Shown here: piece after piece, positions 11,901 through 19,097 of the stretch
How the letters are laid out: every line of letters starts with the position of its first letter
Position numbering within the stretch: the first letter of the stretch is position 1
Source: a virus
DNA length: 33,816 nt
Strand: one strand, 5' to 3'
Virus record (IMG/VR): IMGVR_UViG_3300020442_002831
Coordinates: 1-33,816 of that record
Program-made: the position numbers and the translations under genes
Notes under the pieces: model-generated
Told to the model about the DNA's origin: nothing
What the model saw: the letters and a program-made list of their open reading frames with translations, nothing else
Databases searched by the model: none

Positions 11901-14900
11901 CAACATTAATTGGAGTTGCGGCATCAGCAGTTGGAATTGGAACTACGGTTGTTAATGGAACATTATTTACTGGTGATATTGTAACAACAGGATTCTCTAC
12001 GGTTACTGGTATTGCAAATTCTGAGGGATTATCAACAGGTGCTCTTATATTTGGACAAGGAGTTGCTGCAAATACAACAATTGCAGGTATTTCAACATTT
12101 AATACCTACTTTGCTGGAGATGTTATTGGAGCAGGATCCAGTGTAATTACAGGTATTGCAAATACAGCAGTAATTAAAGTTGGTGCTGGAATATTCTCTG
12201 GTGATAATACTGCTCTAGGAACAGTATTTGCTGTTGGAATTAATTCCATTACTGCAACTGTTAATATAACAGGTGGTGATGATAGAGTTTATTTCACAGA
12301 TACTGCTAATTGGTCTGTGGAGATGTCTAATGTTTCTACAGGAACAACCTTCAGAGGATCTCATACAACTGGTATAACCACCGACATAATGCCTGAGAAA
12401 GTCTTTGCTATCAGACTATCAAAGGATACATTTAAGTTAACTGGAACTGCTGGTGGTAGTGGAATTGGATTCACATTTACTGATAATGGATCTGGTAATC
12501 GCCACAAGTTGGAAATGAAGAAAAAACTTGAAAAGGCGTTGATTACTATTGATGGTGTTACACAGTATCCATTAATGTATACCCCTCTGGTATTCGATTT
12601 GGAAAATAACGGTGGTGGAACTATTGGAGCTGCTGTAACATACTTATCACTTACAGGTATTTCTTCTATTAGACCTAGAGACATTCTTAGACTTGATGAT
12701 GAATACTTAGAAATTCAAAACGTTGGATTGGGAACTACAAACTCAGGACCAATTACTGGACTTGGTACTTTCCCAATTGTTAATGTTGCAAGAGGATTTG
12801 TAGGAACTGCTGCTACTGATCATCAAGATGGATCTAGCGCAAGAATTTACAAAGGTGCTTTCAATATTGTTGGTAATAAGATTCACTTTACTGAGGCACC
12901 TGATGGTAAAGGAAATAATGATAGATTGAATGCAAGTGCTCTTGCTCTACCAAAATCAACATTTAATGGTAGAGTTTATTTGAGAAATGATTATACTGGA
13001 AATAAAATTTATGATGATATTTCCTTAGGATTTAATGGAATTGGTAGAACATTCTCAATTAAACGTGAGGGTGAAAATACTTTAGGACTCGAAGCTGGAA
13101 GCAACTTAGTATTCATTAATGATATCTTCCAAACTCCTGATACAGCCAATAACGTAGGTAACAATTATAATTTTGATGCTGATGATGTTACTGGTATTTC
13201 AAGTGTAACTTTCACTGGTATTACTAGAGAAGGAACTGATGATGTAATTATTGTTGACTCTGATGTAAACCAGAACCAAATACCAAGAGGTGGTATTGTA
13301 GTTTCTCTTGCTTCTACTGGTGGACTTGGTTATGCACCATTAGTTGGTGCTGTGGTAAAACCATTTACTGATGCTAACGGAACAATAACAAGTCTTTCTG
13401 GTGTTTCAACGTTCAGTTCATCTTCCATATTGATTAGTACTTCTCGATATGATAATAAAACTGGAATTCTTAATGTCACCACCAAACAACCACATAATCT
13501 TGCAGGATCTGGATCTCAGGTTCATTTATTAGGATTAGAATTCTCTTGCCCATCTCAAGTTGTTGGACAACCAACAAATGTTACTTACGATGGTATAACT
13601 GGTATCTCTACAGTAACAATTGCAAATCATGGGTTAGTAAATGGCGATGCAGTCAAATTTGAAAGTAATTCACTTACATTTACTTGTGGGATGGATGGCA
13701 ATACTGATAATAAAACATATCCACGCCCAAATATTGATCCTATAGTTGATGAGTATTTAACAATTAGTAATGTAACTACAAACACTTTCAGAGTAAATGT
13801 AGGTTCATCACCTATTGTTAGCAATGATGTATCTGCAGCAACTTATAATCCAAACACTGGCGTTCTGACTCTCACAATTGGTGCTCATGATTTGACAGTA
13901 GGTAAGAGCATTAGACTTGTTACTGATTCATTAACATTCACATGTGCCCAAGATAGTCATGGTTCAAACCACACTTATCCAAGAGCAACAGATCCTGCAG
14001 CAAATACTGCTATTGATATTACTGATGTTGGAACTTCAACAGCAAACATTACTGACGCATCTTACAATCCAACAACAGGCGTATTAACTATCACATCTGC
14101 AAGTCATGGTTTAGCAACGAATGATAGAGTTCAGATTGCTGCTAACTCTATGATATTCACATGTGGAGCAGATAGTAATACAACCAAGCATACCTATCCT
14201 AGAGCAACTGACCCAATAAACCAAAAGTGGCAAAGGGTAACGGTAACAAATGCAAACACATTTACTATCAATATTGGTGCCTCAGGTGATACATCACTTC
14301 ATACCTTTGTTGCAGCAAGTGCAGGTGCTTTGATTAGACAAACTGGTGTAATTACGATGAACGTTGGCACTTCATCCAACACCACAGCACATACATTTGT
14401 TTCTGCTACCTCTGGTGCTGTTAGAACTGGTGGAAACTATGCACATACTTTCGTAAGTGCAACAGCAACTGCTGTTCGTACAATTAACTATACTGGTATA
14501 ACCACAACATTCTTCCCAGATGGTAAGTATGGATATGTATTCCCAGTTAATGGAGTGACTTCACTAACAGAATTTGACGTAAATGTTGGTGTTAGCACCA
14601 TACAACACTTCTATGAGAAGGGTGGTGCTATGAGACAGTATTATCCAAATCTCACTATTGGATCTGGATATAGAGGAACTGTTGGTGTTGCAATCACAGA
14701 TCTTGTTTATGATCATAAGTACTTAAGATCTTCTGCCAATTCAATTGCAGATAATTCTGTTGGATCATTCACGGCAACTGCTGCAGTTTACAATCAAACT
14801 ACTGGTAATCTAAGACTTACTATAGGTTCTCACACTTTAACAACTGATAATGTAATTACTATTGAAGATGATTCATTAACATTCACATGTGCGATGGATA

Positions 14901-17506
14901 GTAATGGTTCAAACCATACTTATCCAAGAGCAACAGATCCAGCATCTGGTGCAATACTTGATATTATCGCAACAACTGCAAACACAATTACTGTAAATGT
15001 TGGCGCATCTCAAGCAGGTCATCAATATGCACATACATTTGTAAGTGCAACTGCTAATTCTATTGTTGCTGGTGTAAGTAGAACACCTACAGCAGTTAAG
15101 TATGAACCACAAACTGGATCCTTATTACTTACTCTACCAGATCATGGATTAACCAATTCCAATACCCTACAAATTGCAACAGAATCTCTCGTATTTAAGT
15201 GTTCTAAAGATAACTTCAAGACTGAGCACTTATATCCAAGATCAACAGACCCTGCTGCAGGAATACAAACATCTGTTGTTTCTGTTTCTGGTGATATTGT
15301 TGAGGTTAATATTGGTCCTTCTGGTGGATCAGGAACTGGTGCAAATATAACAGCAACAGTTGGTGCTGGTGGAACACTTGGATTTAATATCGTTTCTGGT
15401 GGATCAAATTATGTTAATCCACTCATATCTATTGATAGTCCTTCTTATGAAAATCTGCCTATGGCAGGTGTATCTAGATTAGGTTTAGGAAATACTACCG
15501 ATGTTGGAATTGGAATGTCCATGACACTTGAAATGGGTCCATCATCTGTTGGTATTGGAACATCGTTCTTTGAAGTTGAGAGATATTTCATTACAAAACC
15601 AGGATATGCGTTCCGTAGAGGTGATGTTATCAAACCAGTTGGATTGGTAACTGCAAAAGGATTGTCTCAACCAATTGAAGAGATATTCTTTACTGTAGAT
15701 GAAGTATTTAATGATTCCTTTGCATCTTGGCAGTTAGGTGAATTTGATTATATTGATAGTAATGCATCCAGACAAGATGGTATCAGAACTAGATTCCCAT
15801 TATTTAAAAATGGTCAGTTACTAAGTTTTGAAAAGAATAATAGCGATGCAACTTCATCACTTATTGATTTTGATGCGATTCTTCTAATTTATATTAATGG
15901 TGTTATGCAAGAACCCAATGTTTCTTACGTATTTGAAGGTGGTACAACTTTCATATTCAGAGAACCACCTAAGAAAGAAGATAAAGTTGATGTATTCTTC
16001 TATAGAGGAACTCGTGGAGAGGATAGTGTTGAAATTGATGTTGATGAAACTATTAAACCAGGTGATGATCTTCAAATTTATAAGAACGATTCCCTCACAG
16101 AAACTGTGACTCAGGGTACTAGAATTGTTTCTGCAATTATCTCTGCAGATACAGTTGAAACTGGAATTTATCTCGGTGATGGTATTGATGAAACAAATGA
16201 TAAACCAGTTTTCTGGACAAAACAAAAGAGAGACCTGTTAATTAATGATAATGCACAATCAAAAGCAAGAGATTCTATTGAGGGTCAAGTTTATCCAACT
16301 GCTAAGGTAATTAAGAACTTTAACCCAACTGATGGTGAAATCTTTGTAGATGATGCACAATTCTTTAATTATGAAGAAAATAGTTCAGATATTGTTATTC
16401 AAGAAACATCTGCACTATTACTACCAGATACTGTTAGCCCTGTAGGAGCAGCATTTACCGCAATTGTTTCTATCGCAGGAACAATATCAGAGGTTAAAGT
16501 TGTTGATGGTGGAAGTGGATATGTTCCATCCTCATCTATTGCTGTTCAGATTGCACCACCTATTGGAGGAATTGGAACAGTATTTAAGGCAGATATTACT
16601 GGAAGAGTTGGAACTGTTGGTATTGGATCAACTGTTGTTACAGGTATTCTTACCACAGGTATTAGAGTTGGACATTCTGTAAATAGAGTATTTGATGGTA
16701 GTGTAGAGGTTATTGATGATACCTTCACAGTAATTGGAATCACTACATTTAATAATGGACAAGTTGAGTTGAATAAATCTGTTGGTAATTCTGCAGTTAT
16801 TACAACAGAATTTGACTTTGGTTTATATCAGGATCAAGAAAAGGCAGTTGCAACTACTGTTGTTTCTGCTGCTGGAACCATTAACTCTGTTACCTTGACT
16901 AATCCTGGTGCTGGATATACAACAACTGCAACTCCAGCATTAATTACAAAACTACCAAATACTACTAAGGAACTTATTTCGGGAATTAGATTTGTATCTG
17001 GTTATAGTGGAATTATTACTGGAATTTCAACTGCGGATGGAATTGGAGTTAGCAACGCAATTAGATTTGATTTGGAGTTCAAACAAACCGATAACATCGA
17101 ATCACTTAAGGTTGGATTCCCAATTCTGGTTTCAAATACAGGTGTTGGTCATGGAGTAACATCTATTGATGATAGTGATACTGCTGTAGTTGGTATAGGA
17201 ACAACCTTTGTTGATAATATATACTATGTACATTCCTTCACAAGATCCAATTTAACTGGTATTGTAACTGCAAATATTTTATCAACCACTAATACTGTTG
17301 GAATAGCAACCACGAGTGGATCATTAACAAATCCATGTGGAACATTCTCTTGGGGTAGACTTGCTGGATTTGAAAGAGGAACTGGAGCAATAGGTGTTGC
17401 AGTTTCTGGTTATACAGTTAATTCTGGATTATCATCATATCCAGTTCTTCAAAGAAGAGGGTTTGGACTTAGAGATAATGGATCTCTAAGAAAGGATCTT
17501 GGATAA
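2990..17506 (+). CDS. Giant mosaic baseplate wedge protein at the gp7 position (4838 aa)
   Basis: One uninterrupted frame of 4838 codons, started after GAGGGAGAT. It sits between gp6 and gp8, where T4 has gp7 (about 1030 aa), so a baseplate wedge role is inferred from position; clear gp7 homology is not visible. Order: helical N terminus (1-~65, LPEFILSESPKVVEFLKQYY), a beta 'DEIITYTG...RG' module (~73-155), a helical segment (~157-240, FIKQIRNFYQSKGTEEAFRI), then repeated beta modules. These include 'NGG.GY/NY' repeats near 740, 935, 1075-1180, 1411, 2040, 2119, 4140, 4501 and 4631; 'HGL..GD.V.Y' modules; a YHYH-like domain (1241-1350); an HPVGMKNFAD region (~2433); five FTC/TYPR repeats (~3560-4088); and an NGVMQEP fibre-like module (~4303). 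The C terminus (GTFSWGRLAGFERG, PVLQRRGFGLRDNG) is of the conserved cyanophage type, so the end appears intact. No membrane segment. Likely on the virion surface. Confidence 0.85.
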   Translation: MITTGFDARVKVQQIVDNQLPEFILSESPKVVEFLKQYYVSQEFQGGTIDIVENLDQYLSLNNLTPDVLNEHTTTTSNVAASDTTVNVTTTNGFPKEYGLVKINDEIITYTGITTNSFTGCVRGFSGITSYRDNLNPEELVFTSSTAATHSSGTQIKNLSALFLKEFYRKIKYLLAPGFEDVSFVSNLDVNNFIKQIRNFYQSKGTEEAFRILFGILYDEVPKIINLEDFLLKPSFAEFIRRRVLVTEVISGNPNKLVGQMINNFTDTATGPVSEVEIITRNRKTFYKVQLFSGYNEKSLIEGTFNITPNSLVSDNVSIGSSVISVDSTIGFGQTGTVVCNDVEIEYTSKSVNQFFGCTGITNTISPKDLVYSKSDTIYGYENGDLSKRVDLRITGVMSDIENKDSYDLLFEDDLISVKNLGESIKNNNDNYKQFAFNTWIYNNKTRYEIQSFANNELTLFETPDKSSLKVGDFTDVLDRNAENIVVSDAQVSQISGNVVTLDKNVTVASTRELSVRKRLDYATSSGAQLDSNRIQANVQNTYNEKNESMYVASNSLPDYNITKNISSSTITIDSSSNLDSIYQDFVPTTGKFSVLSFDTDVPFITGDELIYSGSGDPIVGLEYDRSYYVEVIRDTNPARTNRIKLYPARSFIGTEQTVQFHKTKFNTSTSHTFTLKQHYGKTLKQKNSLTRIPLVTNIQSGTDTPTESGQVGVLINGVEIHNYKSDDRVYYGPLDDIQVLNGGVDYDVINPPRIEISAPKVGTGVSAKAQAVVSGSIKEVKVDPQNFSINRVLSTTIEGGNGKNARLEAVVTRQFRDIDFNASRVGVAVTGGIDITNDTLTFEDFHNLIDGQKIVYSSNGNSPLGIGSFDGSNLDQNETLVNGGIYFPQIINTRSIYLYRSVEEFNAGINTVGFTTVGTGGIHRFRTYDEQTVISEIKVLNPGEGYENRKLRVRPVGISTIENTISFKNHGFSDGDLVDYNFETAGIAGLSTSLQYRILKINDSTFRLATSVGGAKTDFERRNYVSFGSTSGEGYQMFSYPPIKININAEYGSGVGVANTIVATPVVRGSIVDAYVYDEGSDYGSNILNFHRNPVVTVKTGLGAQLKAIIKRGRLIAVDVQNGGKFFDASPDLEVVGDGVGARLRAVVDNQRIVRVVIINGGTGYTDAKTSIKVKPPGRNVVLESHVRYLRVNNLKRFSDELLVEYKDDLSYGIVGYSTDREGTAFLDSSSAEDHSKVIGWANDGNPIYGPYGFDDPNDDNSTTRRIKTGYTESASNIKNRPSLDVFELGYFIEDYVFDDSGDLDIHNGRYTKTPEFPNGVYAYFVGVSTNATTGKLDPEFPYFIGDTYRSQVSTEILDQTFDFNNSSLVRNTFPYRTGEPYSGGDFLFESNSPVQQITKVEATSKGSIDGFVITSGGKDYQVGNALVYDVAGTGGGGSAAEVSEVEGQTIQSLTTQYLNYPSALVIRETPQTIRLFTNSTHELLDGDIIQISGISTFINNLVGPHNVGVSSESTRLTEVLTQNTGVGTDIYVASIPSIIGAGTSIGIGTETLMVLNVFNEENILRVKRGVVGISHTVSDIVDVKNNSITIPLVTEHFESEKNQSVYFNPLFSAGVGLQTGTSVDIDYHLGKAAKTVSVPVQTLFIPNHPFKTNQAVDIKLPGGKNALQVRTEPGDLNFSIPDNGISQTLYVINKGKDYIGLTTEVGLTTSTEGLFFVSTDAVTNNSFEYSLNTRFNEVTANVQKIQTLVSISTVHNLKTNDKITLTVEPRLSVGVGTEESINIKYDSVYKKILVNPVGFGSDKVDIDDNSININNHGLKTGQKVFYNSSNDIASGLTTAGYFVYRIDDNNIRLSKTLNDTTFDPPINVSIASTGGSGQTISLLNPQIEVFKNNNIVFDVSDTSLDEYTFKFFYDKELNNEFVSTGTTSTFSVIETIVDSGISTSYTITYNNDLPEKLYYSFEKDGQSIKPDSDVVDFSEIVYVDSKYNAKYKVFGIGATTFNISPSEVPEKLDYNQNEVDVLKYTTDSSTALGPISEIKIISPGSNYSRLPVITDVVIGTAKSVGDSAIIRPTTNTIGKLNNFRIVNEGFEYAADKTLRPEANISKLLTLTGSDKIESIRVLDGGKNYLSAPQLVVVDMFKKEKIDPSKYILEADFEGNTIVGVNIIQEPRGLDSVEHKIFPLRNSNGIQVEKIVSYTGGVVTLEVSTPPIDGFAAPPFAEGDRIFVEGLQRQTVTDDIGNITVPGTGFNSEENGFNMFRVTEFINSNPAILRYDISEFTADAGTPVELQTAFTSVVKSTNLPVFKLDVVTGLFFIGEKLSVLNEEVDLKTTVVERNLIKVDGDYDIKIGDNIKGVLSGIPATVESVKNYEGRFEVDYSSRKEFGWKNSVGRLNNSLQVLPDNDYYQNLSYTIKSVKTFDDTKDFVNKHVHPVGMKNFADLESIGKASVAIGVSDSFVAPVIDLVSELRVDTINYYDLVQDYEATSDSSRFIIFKNKRLADFIECRTNRVLQIDDISGRFSSAEFNKDNTVETIEYAITDFYSKFLIQVSDENKLSTQVSEVIVLNDFDNTYTFNKLDLYTGDEKLGEFRGDFADSGDPTLVFDPENPNDFNYNLKVYRESFTPQVGSGFTEFGAVRIDARTNALGPANNSGLVGFKTDVFRALVDKYDTTYTFAQVLNTDTNRMNYFEVVSHFDGTDTHVGEFYYDTLPLQQFSGQNIGTFGLSVSGGIISLGFENDIDNNLLVKTKTVGLGTTAAGVGTFRYLVDGQIPGTERTAKFDSQVSIITGITTVFTFNTVEQFTQKSIVKVSVGDTTAIHNLMVIADQTRVNIQQAPFLNIGTNSGIGTFSQEMDGSTAIVKFHPDAEFINDEVSLVSYNQHIYADIDEFNFPDDFEVGTLEEGISNSFYGSINEFGKDKTDFDLNYKRIPIYEKTFNPATSTLLNKSTGVFSIDDHFFETGEELIYTPTSTLIGVAASAVGIGTTVVNGTLFTGDIVTTGFSTVTGIANSEGLSTGALIFGQGVAANTTIAGISTFNTYFAGDVIGAGSSVITGIANTAVIKVGAGIFSGDNTALGTVFAVGINSITATVNITGGDDRVYFTDTANWSVEMSNVSTGTTFRGSHTTGITTDIMPEKVFAIRLSKDTFKLTGTAGGSGIGFTFTDNGSGNRHKLEMKKKLEKALITIDGVTQYPLMYTPLVFDLENNGGGTIGAAVTYLSLTGISSIRPRDILRLDDEYLEIQNVGLGTTNSGPITGLGTFPIVNVARGFVGTAATDHQDGSSARIYKGAFNIVGNKIHFTEAPDGKGNNDRLNASALALPKSTFNGRVYLRNDYTGNKIYDDISLGFNGIGRTFSIKREGENTLGLEAGSNLVFINDIFQTPDTANNVGNNYNFDADDVTGISSVTFTGITREGTDDVIIVDSDVNQNQIPRGGIVVSLASTGGLGYAPLVGAVVKPFTDANGTITSLSGVSTFSSSSILISTSRYDNKTGILNVTTKQPHNLAGSGSQVHLLGLEFSCPSQVVGQPTNVTYDGITGISTVTIANHGLVNGDAVKFESNSLTFTCGMDGNTDNKTYPRPNIDPIVDEYLTISNVTTNTFRVNVGSSPIVSNDVSAATYNPNTGVLTLTIGAHDLTVGKSIRLVTDSLTFTCAQDSHGSNHTYPRATDPAANTAIDITDVGTSTANITDASYNPTTGVLTITSASHGLATNDRVQIAANSMIFTCGADSNTTKHTYPRATDPINQKWQRVTVTNANTFTINIGASGDTSLHTFVAASAGALIRQTGVITMNVGTSSNTTAHTFVSATSGAVRTGGNYAHTFVSATATAVRTINYTGITTTFFPDGKYGYVFPVNGVTSLTEFDVNVGVSTIQHFYEKGGAMRQYYPNLTIGSGYRGTVGVAITDLVYDHKYLRSSANSIADNSVGSFTATAAVYNQTTGNLRLTIGSHTLTTDNVITIEDDSLTFTCAMDSNGSNHTYPRATDPASGAILDIIATTANTITVNVGASQAGHQYAHTFVSATANSIVAGVSRTPTAVKYEPQTGSLLLTLPDHGLTNSNTLQIATESLVFKCSKDNFKTEHLYPRSTDPAAGIQTSVVSVSGDIVEVNIGPSGGSGTGANITATVGAGGTLGFNIVSGGSNYVNPLISIDSPSYENLPMAGVSRLGLGNTTDVGIGMSMTLEMGPSSVGIGTSFFEVERYFITKPGYAFRRGDVIKPVGLVTAKGLSQPIEEIFFTVDEVFNDSFASWQLGEFDYIDSNASRQDGIRTRFPLFKNGQLLSFEKNNSDATSSLIDFDAILLIYINGVMQEPNVSYVFEGGTTFIFREPPKKEDKVDVFFYRGTRGEDSVEIDVDETIKPGDDLQIYKNDSLTETVTQGTRIVSAIISADTVETGIYLGDGIDETNDKPVFWTKQKRDLLINDNAQSKARDSIEGQVYPTAKVIKNFNPTDGEIFVDDAQFFNYEENSSDIVIQETSALLLPDTVSPVGAAFTAIVSIAGTISEVKVVDGGSGYVPSSSIAVQIAPPIGGIGTVFKADITGRVGTVGIGSTVVTGILTTGIRVGHSVNRVFDGSVEVIDDTFTVIGITTFNNGQVELNKSVGNSAVITTEFDFGLYQDQEKAVATTVVSAAGTINSVTLTNPGAGYTTTATPALITKLPNTTKELISGIRFVSGYSGIITGISTADGIGVSNAIRFDLEFKQTDNIESLKVGFPILVSNTGVGHGVTSIDDSDTAVVGIGTTFVDNIYYVHSFTRSNLTGIVTANILSTTNTVGIATTSGSLTNPCGTFSWGRLAGFERGTGAIGVAVSGYTVNSGLSSYPVLQRRGFGLRDNGSLRKDLG
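3206..3457 (+). repeat. 'DE-I-YTG / RG / H-SG' beta module, copy 1 in the giant protein
   Basis: Residues ~73-155 of the giant protein: a Thr/Val-rich lead, then VKINDEIITYTGI, CVRGFSG, and after a short insert AATHSSGTQI. This short beta module is common in phage tail proteins and recurs in this window in the DUF4815 protein and gp15. Here it splits two helical segments of the N-terminal region. Confidence 0.6.
3908..4105 (+). repeat. 'DE-I-YTG' beta module, copy 2 in the giant protein (degenerate)
   Basis: Residues ~307-372: SIGSSVISVDSTIGF, CNDVEIEYTSKS and FFGCTGI. It has the same order of elements as copy 1, but the RG and H-SG parts are weak or lost. Confidence 0.5.
6710..7039 (+). other. 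YHYH-like domain inside the giant protein
   Basis: Residues 1241-1350 match the YHYH-domain pattern in order: GWANDGNPIYGPYGF, then LDIHNGRY, then EFPNGVYAYF, then EFPYFIGDTY. The family usually reads DG.PIYGP ... LD..NGr ... P.g.YHYH ... fPY..G. Here the eponymous YHYH is YAYF, so both His are gone. The function of the domain is not established. Seeing it embedded in a baseplate protein suggests a structural or binding role, which is inference. Confidence 0.75.
12626..12861 (+). repeat. 'DE-LEI / RG-GT-A-H-G' beta module, copy 3 in the giant protein
   Basis: Residues ~3213-3290: TYLSLTGISSIRPRDILRLD, DEYLEIQNVG, then NVARGFVGTAATDHQDGSSA. This is the best-preserved copy of the module in the giant protein, with the RG, GT.A and H..G elements all present. 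Confidence 0.6.
13583..15253 (+). repeat. Five-copy FTC...TYPR.TDP repeat in the giant protein
   Basis: A module with the pattern Y.P.TG.L.LTI..H.L followed by S[LM].F.C..D.N...HTYPR.TDP occurs five times. The SL-to-DP cores lie at 13670-13741, 13928-13996, 14147-14215, 14873-14941 and 15185-15253 (four of 69 bases, the first of 72). Each core carries one Cys and a Tyr-Pro-Arg. Between copies are variable AHTFVSAT-type strands. Copies 2 and 4 are nearly identical in DNA: 13925-13995 against 14870-14940 differ at 6 of 71 positions, pointing to a recent duplication or gene conversion. The first copy is the most divergent (PRPNIDP). Confidence 0.85.
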
Positions 17507-17512
17507 TCACCT

Positions 17513-17520
17513 TATAAATA
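17513..17520 (+). promoter_or_regulatory. T4-type late promoter upstream of gene 8
   Basis: Exact TATAAATA in the 32-base gap between the giant gene and gp8, 18 bases before the gp8 ATG and followed by an A-rich tract. It would drive gp8, the 2367-aa gene and the two small genes after it. Confidence 0.8.
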
Positions 17521-17538
17521 TAGAAAAAAGCCAGTAAT

Positions 17539-19095
17539 ATGTCTGCGATTGTCACAGATCAATTTAGAATTTTAAACGCTTCTAACTTTGTGGATTCTGT
17601 CAGTAATCCTGATAATTCTTTTTATGTCTTTTTGAGTTTGGTAAATCCGTCCTCAGTTGGATTTGGAAGATCAACCACTTGGGATACTAATACACCAACA
17701 CCAGTTGATAATTTTAGTTATCTAAGTCATGTGAAAGACACCATGATTTTTGGTAAAAGGATTACCATTAATGATGTAAGAAGATTAGTTAGAAGAGTTG
17801 ATTGGAAACAAGGTACTGTATATGAAATGTACAGGCATGATTATAGTATCACAAATCCATCACCACAAACAAATTCTACAAGATTGTATGATGCAAATTA
17901 CTATGTAATGAATAGTGATTTCAGAGTATATGTTTGTATTGATAATGGATCATCTGGGGCAAATCCTACTGGAAACTTTTCACAAGACGAACCTTCATTT
18001 GTTGATTTGGAACCATCCAGAGCGGGTGAGAGTGGAGATGGTTATATTTGGAAATATCTATTTACCGTATCACCAAGTGATATTATTAAATTTGACTCTA
18101 TTGAATATATTCCAATTCCAAATGATTGGGACACAACTACAGAGGCTCAGATTGTATCTGTAAGAGATAATGGAGATTCTAATATTAATGAAAACCAGAT
18201 TAAAAAGATTTACGTAGAAAATCAAGGTTCTGGATATAATACAACCGATGCAGAGTTGGATATTCTTGGTGATGGTGTTGGTGGAAAAGCAGTTGTAAAC
18301 GTTGTTGGTGGTAAAATTGAATCCGCAACTGTTTCTGCAGGAGGAAGTGGATATTCTTACGGAAGAGTTGATCTTTCAACAATTAATTCTGGATCCACGG
18401 GATTTGCACACTTAATTCCAATTATTCCTCCATCTAGAGGACATGGATTTGACATCTATAATGAGTTGGGAACTGATAGAGTTTTGATTTATGCAAGATT
18501 TGATTCTTCAACGAAAGATTTCCCATTAGATACTAGATTCTCTCAAATTGGTATTTTGAAGAATCCAACCAGAGTTGGATCCGCATCTTCTGTATTCCAA
18601 GAGAGCCAATTCTCAAATCTTGGTGGATTTAAATTGGCATCTGTATCAAACCCTGAGGATGCTGCTCCAGGTAATAGAATTTTCCAATCTGTTACTGGAG
18701 TTGGTACAGCAACTGGATACATGGCTTCATATGATGAAGAAACTAAAGTGTTGAAATATTTCCAAGATAGATCACTTTATTTCAATACTGGATCATATGA
18801 CCAGAAAGATTCAAAAACTATTGTATCTGAAGCAAAGAATGTTTCTTTTGTGAAAGATGGTGGAACTATCACTTCAGTCAATAGTTTTAGTGGAACTATA
18901 GATCAGAATTTTACTGGAATTACCACTTCAATAACATCCACTAAAAATGTTAATTTGGCAACCCAATTCACAAATGGCATCTCTCTACCAGAGATAAATA
19001 AAGGATCGGGGCAAATTATTTACATTGATAATAGACCTCGCGTCTCAAGAAACCAAAGACAAAAAGAAGATATTAAAATCATACTGGAATTCTAA
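17539..19095 (+). CDS. 8: Baseplate wedge protein gp8
   Basis: gp8 is a wedge subunit that, in T4, sits as a dimer on the gp6-gp7 wedge arms. The product is 518 aa against 334 in T4, a size normal for the cyanophage version. Family features lie in the N-terminal 110 residues: DQFRILNASNF, then FGKRITINDVRRLVRRVDW (from ~71), then GTVYEMYRHDY. Around residue 160-175 is GDGYIWKYLFTVSPSDIIKF, also typical. Residues 221-288 hold two 'GSGY' repeats of the kind found in gp14 and the giant protein (ENQGSGYNTTDAELDI and SAGGSGYSYGRVDL), which accounts for part of the extra length. The stop at 19093-19095 is 2 bases before the next ATG, implying translational coupling. The nearest ribosome binding site is weak. 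Confidence 0.9.
   Translation: MSAIVTDQFRILNASNFVDSVSNPDNSFYVFLSLVNPSSVGFGRSTTWDTNTPTPVDNFSYLSHVKDTMIFGKRITINDVRRLVRRVDWKQGTVYEMYRHDYSITNPSPQTNSTRLYDANYYVMNSDFRVYVCIDNGSSGANPTGNFSQDEPSFVDLEPSRAGESGDGYIWKYLFTVSPSDIIKFDSIEYIPIPNDWDTTTEAQIVSVRDNGDSNINENQIKKIYVENQGSGYNTTDAELDILGDGVGGKAVVNVVGGKIESATVSAGGSGYSYGRVDLSTINSGSTGFAHLIPIIPPSRGHGFDIYNELGTDRVLIYARFDSSTKDFPLDTRFSQIGILKNPTRVGSASSVFQESQFSNLGGFKLASVSNPEDAAPGNRIFQSVTGVGTATGYMASYDEETKVLKYFQDRSLYFNTGSYDQKDSKTIVSEAKNVSFVKDGGTITSVNSFSGTIDQNFTGITTSITSTKNVNLATQFTNGISLPEINKGSGQIIYIDNRPRVSRNQRQKEDIKIILEF
18199..18405 (+). repeat. Two GSGY repeats in gp8
   Basis: Two copies of the pattern 'I..I.V...GSGY......L.I.G.G.GG.A...V..G.' encode residues ~221-288. 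They match the repeat expanded in gp14 and scattered through the giant protein. Confidence 0.65.
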
Positions 19096-19097
19096 AG

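Noticed and set aside
15884-16225. Reverse-strand open frame of 113 codons in the giant gene
   Set aside because: Shadow of the forward coding frame; Ile/Asn/Phe/Cys-rich translation without motif or plausible start signal.
2990-17506. Giant ORF as an assembly artefact or fusion of two genes
   Set aside because: Base composition, codon style and module content are uniform, no internal start region or promoter octamer was seen, and both ends look like those of cyanophage proteins at this locus. It cannot be fully excluded without reads.
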